Shown piece by piece: positions 1-5,642 of a DNA stretch of 9,675 nt (its first letter is position 1; the number at the start of each line of letters is the position of its first letter). The notes beneath the pieces were generated by a model, which saw nothing but the letters and a program-made list of their open reading frames with translations, searched no databases and was not told the origin of the DNA. The stretch is from the NCBI GenBank assembly GCA_003165855.1, contig PMXH01000355.1, positions 1 through 9,675 on the forward strand, in the 5' to 3' direction. The stretch is from Acidobacteriaceae bacterium (lineage in GTDB: Bacteria > Acidobacteriota > Terriglobia > Terriglobales > Acidobacteriaceae). The position numbers were made by a program, and so were the translations under genes.

Positions 1-1077
1 GAGCCCACGCGCAAGGGCTTTGGCCAGTCGCTCGCAGAGAATGGCGATGATGAGCGCGTGGTTTGTCTGGGGCTGGACATTTCCGGATCGATCACCATCA
101 GCGAGTTCTATGCCGGCAAGCCGGAGCGCAAGAAGCGCTGGATCAGCATGGGGATCGCCGAACAATCGGCCACGTCGGCGGCCGCGGGGCTGGCCAAGGA
201 AGGGAAGCTGCCGGTGCTGGGCACTTATGCCACGTTTGCCGCGGCTCGCAATCTGGATCAGATCCGCACTTCGGTCTGCTACGGAAACTTCAATGTCCTG
301 ATTGCCGGAGCGCACGGCGGGGTCTCGGTTGGCCCCGACGGCGCCACGCATCAGGCGCTCGAAGACTTGTTCGCCATGCAAGGCCTGCCCAACATGTCAG
401 TGGTCGTGCCCTGTGATGTAATCGAGACGCGCAAGGCCACGAATTACCTGCTGATGCAACATGTGGGTCCGAAGTATATTCGCTTTGCCCGCGAAGCCAC
501 GCCTGTGGTCACGAATGAGAAGACGCCTTTTGTGTTCGGTAAAGCGAACGTGATTCGCCTGCGCAGCGAGGCGGCGACCTTCGCCGACGCGTTTGAGACC
601 CGGCTGGCTGCCGGTTACAAAGATGAGCGCGAAGACCTGAGCATCATTGCTTGTGGGCCCATGGTTCCCGAGGCGATGCGCGCGGCCTACATCCTCAAGC
701 GAGACTACGGCTACGAAACCCGGGTTCTGAACCTGCACACGCTCAAGCCGATTGATACGGAAGCCATCATTCGCGCCGCCGAAGATACGGGCGTTGTGAT
801 TACCGCCGAAGAGCACCAGATTGGAGCGCTGGCGTGGCGGGTCAGCGGCATCCTGACCGAAACTCCGCGACTCTACGATGTGCCTCTGATCACGGGAGCG
901 ATTGGAGTGAAGGACCGTTTCGGGGATTCGGGCGCGCCCTGGGAGTTAATCAAGGAATTCGAAGTGAGCGCCGAACACATCGCCCGCAAGGCCGTGGAGT
1001 TGATGGCCTTCAAGAAGAAGCGGGCGGAAGAGAAGAGGGAAGGGCGCGAGCATCTCTTCTACGCGGGCATGCGCTAG
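1..1077 (+). CDS. Transketolase, C-terminal half (5' end outside window)
   Basis: Reading frame 1 is open from the first base to TAG at 1075-1077, giving 358 visible residues. The true start lies upstream of the window, so internal GTG or ATG codons should not be taken as starts. The visible part covers the pyrimidine-binding domain and the C-terminal domain of transketolase, a ThDP-dependent cytosolic enzyme that moves two-carbon ketol units in the pentose phosphate pathway. Recognisable signatures are GIAEQ, with the ThDP-activating Glu at visible residue 54 (bases 160-162), AAGLAKEGKLPVLGTYATF, the AHGG-VSVGPDGATHQALED block, and the C-terminal LHTLKPIDTEAI...ITAEEH stretch. Oddities are GIAEQS where GIAEQN is usual, GALAW in place of the usual GGLG, and about 20 extra residues between FGKANVIRLR and LSIIACG. 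Both a full-length enzyme and a separate C-terminal subunit of a split transketolase remain possible. A DXS or pyruvate-dehydrogenase beta relative is less likely given the THQALED and AEEH context. Confidence 0.9.
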   Translation, partial: EPTRKGFGQSLAENGDDERVVCLGLDISGSITISEFYAGKPERKKRWISMGIAEQSATSAAAGLAKEGKLPVLGTYATFAAARNLDQIRTSVCYGNFNVLIAGAHGGVSVGPDGATHQALEDLFAMQGLPNMSVVVPCDVIETRKATNYLLMQHVGPKYIRFAREATPVVTNEKTPFVFGKANVIRLRSEAATFADAFETRLAAGYKDEREDLSIIACGPMVPEAMRAAYILKRDYGYETRVLNLHTLKPIDTEAIIRAAEDTGVVITAEEHQIGALAWRVSGILTETPRLYDVPLITGAIGVKDRFGDSGAPWELIKEFEVSAEHIARKAVELMAFKKKRAEEKREGREHLFYAGMR

Positions 1078-1105
1078 CGCAAGCGGCATCACTTCTCAAA
1101 ATCCA

Positions 1106-1126
1106 ACTCAGCGAGCCTCGCCGAGT
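1106..1126. terminator. Weak stem-loop after the transketolase gene
   Basis: About 30 bases past the transketolase stop, ACTCAGCG (1106-1113) can pair with CGCCGAGT (1119-1126) with one mismatch and a five-base loop. No T-run follows. It may help end transcription between the convergent genes, but the pairing is short and could be chance. Confidence 0.2.
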
Positions 1127-1156
1127 CGTGGTCGGTCCCATGCAGCTTTGCGATTT

Positions 1157-2350
1157 TCAATCGCCCACCAACTCGATTTCCCTGGAATCGAGTTGGTCAG
1201 AGGGGCGGCTGCTGATTCGGGCAAGCCAGAAACTCAGCAACGAAACTCCTCCCAACAGCGCGACGCAGCCGGGCCACGCCGCCCAACGCCAGAACCAGTC
1301 GGTGAGCGTGGCGCCCACGCTTCCTCCCAGATAGTAGAAGGTCACATAGAGTCCGGCGGCAGAGGAGCGGGCGCGGCCAGCGATGGCGCCCGTTTGCACG
1401 GTGGCTGCCGCCTGCGCCACGAAGACTCCCGAAGAAAAGATGGCGAGCCCAACAATCACCACCGGCAGCGATTTCACCAGGGTGAAGAGCAGTCCCACGA
1501 TCATCATGCTGCAATAGAGGACGGTGGCGTGGCGGAAGCCGAATCGATCGAGAAACCAACCGGACTGCGGCGTGATGACCACTCCCAGCAGGTAGACAAA
1601 GAAAATGCTGCCCAGCTGTGCCGAGTTCAAATGAAAGGGTGCGGCGGCAAGGTAAAAGTTCGCATAGGTAAAGCACCCGACCAGCGCGAACAGGACGGTA
1701 GCTCCCATGCCGAAGTTGGCCAGCAGCCGCGGATTCCGCAGATGTTGTTTGGCGTGGTTCACCACCTGCTGCAAATGTTCCGCGCGCACAAAATTCTTGG
1801 CCAGAGGAAGCCAGGCGCGGACCACAACCGCTCCGGCCAGGTTGAGGGCGGCGAGCACCAAGAAGGTAGCGCGCCAATGCCAGTGAGTGGCGATTACACC
1901 GGAGATGAAGCGCCCAAGAAATCCGCCGAACACCGTTCCCGTCACATAGGCGGACATGGCGCGGCCCACGCGGCGTCCAGCCCATTCTTCATTTACGTAG
2001 GCGAGCATCACCGCGATGACGCCCGGCACGAAAAGACCTTGGGCAAACCGCCAGAAGATGAGCGCTTTCAGGCTGGTGGAAGTCGCTGCCAGGGCGGTTG
2101 GAATCGTAAGCAGGAACAACGAAGGTACGATGACCTTCTTGCGGCCGCGGCGCTCGGCAATCATGCCAATGAACGGCGCGGTGAGTGCGGTGGCGAAAAT
2201 GGTCGCGCTTACGGTGAGACTGACTTGCAACTCGGAGGCATGAAACACCTCTCGCAACATGGGCAGCAACGGCTGTGTGCAGTAGACGTTGAGGAACGTA
2301 CACATGCCAGCCAGCATGGTCGCAACTGTCGCCTTGTCGAGTTTTTGCAA
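1157..2350 (-). CDS. Major facilitator superfamily transporter, YnfM-like
   Basis: An inner-membrane secondary transporter of about 397 residues with roughly 12 hydrophobic segments, including ATMLAGMCTFLNVY near the N-terminus and paired helices throughout. It has the MFS motif A-like loop GMIAERRGRKK at about residues 62-72, between TM2 and TM3, and the early YCTQPLLPML signature typical of YnfM/arabinose-efflux-type permeases. The substrate cannot be read from sequence; a drug or sugar efflux label would be a guess. The start is uncertain. The frame stays open to TTG at 2482, but the extra 44 residues are polar, basic and unlike the family. TTG at 2350 gives an N-terminus of family-like length with a GGAG 12 bases upstream. 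ATG at 2317 would cut into TM1. The TGA stop is at 1157-1159. The gene lies downstream of the CoA-transferase on the same strand and converges with the transketolase. A strong hairpin overlaps its last codons. Confidence 0.82.
   Translation of the reverse strand: MQKLDKATVATMLAGMCTFLNVYCTQPLLPMLREVFHASELQVSLTVSATIFATALTAPFIGMIAERRGRKKVIVPSLFLLTIPTALAATSTSLKALIFWRFAQGLFVPGVIAVMLAYVNEEWAGRRVGRAMSAYVTGTVFGGFLGRFISGVIATHWHWRATFLVLAALNLAGAVVVRAWLPLAKNFVRAEHLQQVVNHAKQHLRNPRLLANFGMGATVLFALVGCFTYANFYLAAAPFHLNSAQLGSIFFVYLLGVVITPQSGWFLDRFGFRHATVLYCSMMIVGLLFTLVKSLPVVIVGLAIFSSGVFVAQAAATVQTGAIAGRARSSAAGLYVTFYYLGGSVGATLTDWFWRWAAWPGCVALLGGVSLLSFWLARISSRPSDQLDSREIELVGD
1167..1197. terminator. Perfect 11-bp inverted repeat at the 3' end of the MFS gene
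   Basis: ACCAACTCGAT (1167-1177) is the exact reverse complement of ATCGAGTTGGT (1187-1197). The stem can grow by three more pairs (TCC/GGA) if one T is bulged. It lies inside the last codons of the transporter (the ...QLDSREIELVGD end) in the junction between two convergent genes. No T-tract follows on either strand, so it is not a classical intrinsic terminator. A role in bidirectional termination or mRNA 3'-end protection is inferred from position only. Confidence 0.4.
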
Positions 2351-2537
2351 GTAGACGGGAAACTCCGAGCTTTCTTCTTGTCTTCTGTTTTCTGATGATA
2401 TGCGAAGTTTCCCGGCAAGCGGGTATCCGCGGGCTGAACCTCTTTTGTGGAGAGTACGCTCGAAGCGTCGCCGATTAATCAATCCCAGCGGCTAGGGAAG
2501 TTGTTGCTCTAGAACTTGTGCGAATTCAAGATTCCGT
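2351..2537. other. Gap between CoA-transferase and MFS gene; nothing firm
   Basis: This 187-base stretch separates two genes on the minus strand. It either contains the 5' extension of the transporter frame (up to TTG at 2482) or is leader sequence. I see no convincing terminator after the CoA-transferase stop, so read-through into the transporter is possible, and I see no clear promoter for the transporter. Confidence 0.4.
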
Positions 2538-4082
2538 TCAGTTCTCCTCGTGAGGACGCATATTGCCGGTTCGCAGATAGCGGTTGTGCCAACCCAGCGA
2601 TTCGCCCAGCAGGTGCGGCGTGTGTTTGCCATAGGACAGCCGTTCCGAACGGTTCAGATAATCGAGCAGCAAAGGTTTGTAGTCCGGACTGGAACACTTT
2701 TCGATGATGAGATGCGCACGCTGACGGGGCGAGAGTCCGCGCAAATCCGCCAGTCCTTGCTCGGTGACAACGACCTGCACGTCGTGCTCGGTGTGGTCGA
2801 CATGCGAAACCATGGGAACGATGGTCGAGATGGTGCCATGCTGCGCCGTCGACGGAGCCATGAAGATCGAGAGATATCCGTTGCGGGCGAAATCGCCGGA
2901 GCCGCCAATGCCGTTCTGGATGCGCGATCCCATGACATGGGTCGAGTTGACGTTGCCGTAGATATCGGCCTCGATCATGCCGTTCATGGCGATGACGCCG
3001 AGGCGGCGAATGATTTCGGGATGATTCGAGATCTCCTGCGAGCGCAGAACGATGCGCTCCCGGTAGTTGGCCATATCGGCATTCACTTCGTTCAGCATAT
3101 CCGGGCTCATGGAGAATGCCGTGGCTGAAACTGAAGTCAGCTTGCCGGATTTCAGCAGGCGAATCATGCCGTCTTGAATCACCTCGGTGTAAGACGTCAG
3201 GCCTTCAAAGGGGCCTTCCTCAAGCCCAAACAGAACCGCGTTGGCGATGTTGCCGACGCCGGATTGCAGCGGGAGGAGATTCGCGGGCATGCGGCCCTTC
3301 TTCACTTCCCAACCGAGGAATTCGAGAATGTGGCCGGCGATGCGCTTGGACGCTTGGTCAGGCGCTTTGAAGGCGCTGTTGCGGTCAGGAGAATCGGTGA
3401 GCACAATAGCGACCACCTTCTCCGGCGGAACTTCGAGGTAAGGCGTGCCGATGCGCTGGCCGGGACGCACCAGCGGAATCGGTCCGCGATTCGGCGGCGG
3501 CTGCAGACCGTAATAGATATCGTGCATGCCCTCGAGTGCGGCCGGCTGCCAGGAGTTGACCTCGAGGATCACGCGCTCCGCTTGATCGATCCACGTCTTG
3601 TTGTTGCCGATGGATGAACTCGGCACCAGACGGCCGTCTTCCAGCACGGCGGTGACTTCGATCAGAGCGACATCGAGTTTGCCCAGGAACCCGTACTCCA
3701 CGAACTGGGCGACATGGCTGAGGTGAATGTCCATGTAGTCCATTTCGCCGGCGTTGATGCGCTTGCGGGTTTCCGGATCGGACTGATAGGGAAGGCGCAA
3801 GTGGATGCCTCCCGCCATGGCGAGCGCTCCATCCAACTCAGGGCCGGTGGATGCGCCGGTAAAGACGCTGACCTGAAACTTCTGCCCGCGGAAGTTTGCA
3901 TCCGCAATGTGGCGCGCCAGTTCGATTGGAACTGCCTTGGGATAACCCGACCCGGTGAATCCACTCATGCCGACCTGGTCGCCGGACTTGATGAGGGCGG
4001 CAGCTTCGTCGGCGCTCATAATCTTCTGCGCCAGATTCGAATTCAAAACCCGCGTAGTGGTTGACGAAACAACAGTAGACAT
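2538..4082 (-). CDS. Acetyl-CoA hydrolase / acetate CoA-transferase (AarC/Cat1/Ach1 family)
   Basis: A complete 514-residue cytosolic class I CoA-transferase, close to the roughly 500 residues usual for succinyl-CoA:acetate CoA-transferases and Ach1-type acetyl-CoA hydrolases. These enzymes move CoA between acetate and succinate (or propionate) through a glutamyl-CoA thioester. Visible family features: the N-terminal GDQVGMSGFTGSGYPKAVP block (about 34-52), GVGNIANAV (275-283), YTEVIQDGM (298-306) whose E300 matches the catalytic Glu position of AarC, GIGGSGDFARN (391-401) forming the second active-site loop, and EQGLADLRGLSPRQRA (441-456) near the C-terminus. ATG at 4080-4082 is chosen because GAAGGG sits eight bases upstream; the outer TTG at 4121 has no such site and would fall within the predicted promoter. 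The exact acceptor acid cannot be fixed from sequence. It is preceded by a CRP-like operator and may be co-transcribed with the transporter downstream. Confidence 0.93.
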   Translation of the reverse strand: MSTVVSSTTTRVLNSNLAQKIMSADEAAALIKSGDQVGMSGFTGSGYPKAVPIELARHIADANFRGQKFQVSVFTGASTGPELDGALAMAGGIHLRLPYQSDPETRKRINAGEMDYMDIHLSHVAQFVEYGFLGKLDVALIEVTAVLEDGRLVPSSSIGNNKTWIDQAERVILEVNSWQPAALEGMHDIYYGLQPPPNRGPIPLVRPGQRIGTPYLEVPPEKVVAIVLTDSPDRNSAFKAPDQASKRIAGHILEFLGWEVKKGRMPANLLPLQSGVGNIANAVLFGLEEGPFEGLTSYTEVIQDGMIRLLKSGKLTSVSATAFSMSPDMLNEVNADMANYRERIVLRSQEISNHPEIIRRLGVIAMNGMIEADIYGNVNSTHVMGSRIQNGIGGSGDFARNGYLSIFMAPSTAQHGTISTIVPMVSHVDHTEHDVQVVVTEQGLADLRGLSPRQRAHLIIEKCSSPDYKPLLLDYLNRSERLSYGKHTPHLLGESLGWHNRYLRTGNMRPHEEN

Positions 4083-4090
4083 GCGCAAAG

Positions 4091-4096
4091 CCCTTC
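4091..4096 (-). promoter_or_regulatory. Ribosome binding site of the CoA-transferase
   Basis: The minus strand reads GAAGGG here, followed by eight bases and then ATG (4082-4080). This good Shine-Dalgarno match decides in favour of the 4082 start over the longer TTG frame. Confidence 0.65.
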
Positions 4097-4121
4097 GACA
4101 GAGAAGGATTTGATCGCTCAA

Positions 4122-4127
4122 ACTGTA
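4122..4127 (-). promoter_or_regulatory. Putative -10 box of the CoA-transferase promoter
   Basis: The minus strand reads TACAGT, four of six matches to TATAAT with the key A at position 2 and T at position 6 kept. Transcription would start near 4115, giving a leader of about 33 bases. The CRP-like palindrome would then be centred at -41.5, the class II activator position overlapping the -35 region, which has no good -35 hexamer of its own. The hexamer alone is weak; the spacing gives it weight. Confidence 0.45.
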
Positions 4128-4147
4128 CTGCCACCGCGTCCCTCCGT

Positions 4148-4165
4148 CTGTGAGCTACGTCACAG
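4148..4165. promoter_or_regulatory. CRP/FNR-family operator, CTGTGA-N6-TCACAG
   Basis: CTGTGA (4148-4153) and TCACAG (4160-4165) are exact inverted halves separated by six bases, matching the TGTGA-N6-TCACA consensus of cAMP receptor protein. The centre lies at 4156.5, about 75 bases before the CoA-transferase ATG and 41.5 bases before the predicted transcription start. Activation of that gene by a CRP-type regulator is inferred. No regulator gene is in the window. Confidence 0.55.
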
Positions 4166-4188
4166 GGGAAGGAATATCTGCAGACGTC

Positions 4189-4371
4189 GGTAGTGGCTCA
4201 GTTTGAATTCATCCTCTTTCGTGAGGCCGTCATCCCGAAACGCGGCGTACTTCAGCCGCGTGAGGGATCTCCCGTGGATACAGCCAATGGGAGATCCTTC
4301 GCTCCGCCTGAAAAACGGCTGCGCTCAGGATGACGCCGAAATGGGCCGAGAATTCAAATTGAGCCACTACC
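4189..4371. mobile_element. MITE-like element, 183 bp, with 22-bp terminal inverted repeats
   Basis: The left end (4189-4210, beginning GGTAGTGGCTCA and ending TTTGAATTC) and the right end (4350-4371) are reverse complements at 21 of 22 positions. The interior has no plausible gene and is packed with smaller palindromes: CGCGGC/GCCGCG (4241-4246 and 4255-4260), GGATCTCCC/GGGAGATCC (4265-4273 and 4289-4297), CCTGA/TCAGG (4307-4311 and 4325-4329), and outer GTCATCC/GGATGAC (4229-4235 and 4328-4334). The flanks AGACGTC (4182-4188) and AGACCGTC (4372-4379) look like a target duplication with a one-base change in length. It sits between divergent genes, 24 bases beyond the CRP-like site. Its minus strand contains a 'gtcatcctgagcgcagc' type core that I associate, from memory only, with dispersed repeats in soil bacteria. 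An alternative is a large cruciform regulatory structure. Confidence 0.6.
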
Positions 4372-4405
4372 AGACCGTCCCTCATGGGAGCATGTTTCTA
4401 TCGGG

Positions 4406-4411
4406 TATGAT
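4406..4411 (+). promoter_or_regulatory. Possible -10 box for the hydroxyacid dehydrogenase
   Basis: TATGAT matches the -10 consensus at five of six positions and lies about 70 bases before the ATG at 4481. There is no recognisable -35 hexamer 16-18 bases upstream. It begins only 35 bases after the right end of the MITE-like element. Confidence 0.3.
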
Positions 4412-4423
4412 ACTTTCGATGAT

Positions 4424-4441
4424 TCGCACAGTGGGGTGCGA
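4424..4441. promoter_or_regulatory. Small palindrome in the dehydrogenase leader
   Basis: TCGCAC (4424-4429) and GTGCGA (4436-4441) are exact inverted repeats with a six-base spacer, placed just after the possible transcription start of the dehydrogenase. It could be an operator half-site pair or a small hairpin. It is short enough to be chance. Confidence 0.25.
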
Positions 4442-4480
4442 CATAGGATTGGCAGTTCTTCGAGATCATTCCGAAAACTC

Positions 4481-5593
4481 ATGACCAAGAAATTCCGCGT
4501 TTTTGCCACCTGCGATATTGGAGAAGCCATTGACCTGCTGCGCCACCGGGGATACGAGGTAGAGGTTTATCCGCAACCGGAAGCGCCGCCGAAGAGTCTG
4601 ATTCTCGAAAGGGTGAGTTCCGGCATTGACGGCTTGATCACCACGCTACGGGACCCGATCGATGCGGAAGTCTTCGCGGCAGGCAAGAACACGTTGAAGG
4701 TGGTGGCGCAATTCGCTGTCGGGTTCGACAACATCAATCGCGCCGACGCCAACCGTTACAAGATTCCTTTCACCAACACGGCGGACGTTCTAACCGAGGC
4801 CACCGCGGAGTTCGCCTTCTTCATGCTGGGCATTCTGGCGCGCAAGATGTGGCCGGCCGAGCACCTCACGCGCGACAACCAGTGGGGATATTGGCATCCT
4901 TACCTGCCGTTTCTGGGCGATGAAGTCACGGGCAAAACCATCGCGATCATCGGCACGGGGCGGATTGGGCTGGCGCTGATCAAGAAATGCGCCGGCTTCG
5001 AAATGAACATGCTGTGCTACGACCCGGCTTATGAGAATCACGATTACATCAAGGCCATTCAAGAGAACATGGACTTGCGCCACGCGCGCGGGATTTCCAA
5101 AGACAAGAACTGGATCAAGTATGTGACGTTTGAGGACGCCCTGCGCCAGGCTGACTTTGTCAGCGTGCATGTGCCGCTGTTGCGCGCGGGTGAGAGCGCT
5201 ACGCCCACCTATCATCTATTTAACGAACAGACCTTGCGGTTGATGAAGCCGACAGCTTTTCTAGTAAACGACTCGCGTGGGCCGGTCATCGATGAAGCGG
5301 CCCTGGTGAAGGCCCTGCGGGAGAACTGGATTGCCGGCGCCGCGCTCGATGTCTACGAAAAAGAGCCGCTGCCCGCGGACTCGCCGCTTCGCGATCCTGC
5401 GATCGCCGACCGCTGCCGCCTGTTTCCCCACTTCGCCAGCGCGGCGCGCATCACGCGACTTTCCACTGATCCCGACAAAGGCATGGCCGGACGCTGCGTG
5501 CAGGGATTGATCGACGTGCTCGAAGCCAACTACGGCGGCGATGTCACGAAGATGCCGTTTGTGGTGAATAAGGAGGCGTTCGGAAAATCCTAG
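4481..5593 (+). CDS. D-2-hydroxyacid dehydrogenase, glyoxylate/hydroxypyruvate reductase-like
   Basis: A 370-residue cytosolic NAD(P)-dependent dehydrogenase that probably reduces hydroxypyruvate or glyoxylate to D-glycerate or glycolate. The Rossmann motif GTGRIG is at 158-163. The expected catalytic residues are R266 (in NDSRGPVIDEAAL), E295 (in DVYEKEP) and H317 (in FPHFASA). It is longer than the usual 310-330 residues because of an extra segment at about 183-215, between CYDP and YVTFEDAL, and a few added residues around 235-243 and 300-312. Plant peroxisomal hydroxypyruvate reductase has an insertion at a similar place and, as I recall it, a related C-terminal tail; here the tail reads FVVNKEAFGKS. 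ATG at 4481 is chosen because the protein then starts at the usual MTKKFRVFAT strand; the frame extends to GTG 4436 without family-like sequence. No strong ribosome binding site is visible. Phosphoglycerate or D-lactate dehydrogenase activity cannot be excluded. Confidence 0.88.
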   Translation: MTKKFRVFATCDIGEAIDLLRHRGYEVEVYPQPEAPPKSLILERVSSGIDGLITTLRDPIDAEVFAAGKNTLKVVAQFAVGFDNINRADANRYKIPFTNTADVLTEATAEFAFFMLGILARKMWPAEHLTRDNQWGYWHPYLPFLGDEVTGKTIAIIGTGRIGLALIKKCAGFEMNMLCYDPAYENHDYIKAIQENMDLRHARGISKDKNWIKYVTFEDALRQADFVSVHVPLLRAGESATPTYHLFNEQTLRLMKPTAFLVNDSRGPVIDEAALVKALRENWIAGAALDVYEKEPLPADSPLRDPAIADRCRLFPHFASAARITRLSTDPDKGMAGRCVQGLIDVLEANYGGDVTKMPFVVNKEAFGKS

Positions 5594-5610
5594 TCCGTAA
5601 GCGTGTGCGG

Positions 5611-5642
5611 CGATCGGAAAGGTTAAACATCCAAGCCGATCG
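5611..5642. terminator. Inverted repeat across the convergent gene ends
   Basis: CGATCGG (5611-5617) and CCGATCG (5636-5642) pair perfectly around an 18-base loop that contains the TAA stop of the MutS-like gene (5623-5625). It lies 18 bases after the dehydrogenase stop. No T-run follows on either strand, and six of the seven bases are self-palindromic (CGATCG), so the match is less striking than its length suggests. A bidirectional termination role is a guess from position. Confidence 0.3.

Noticed and set aside
397..816. Minus-strand open frame of 139 codons
   Set aside because: Antisense to well-conserved transketolase sequence.
1148..2395. Long plus-strand open frame of 415 codons
   Set aside because: It lies antisense to the MFS transporter, is rich in Gly, Arg, His and Gln with no domain, and is explained as an opposite-strand shadow of a GC-rich gene.
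4203..4484. Plus-strand open frame of 93 codons
   Set aside because: It runs through the palindromic MITE-like element and into the dehydrogenase leader; there is no ribosome binding site or protein-like composition.
2538..5593. CoA-transferase and dehydrogenase as one pathway operon
   Set aside because: They are divergently transcribed and separated by about 400 bases with a mobile-like element; only a loose link through central carbon metabolism can be argued.
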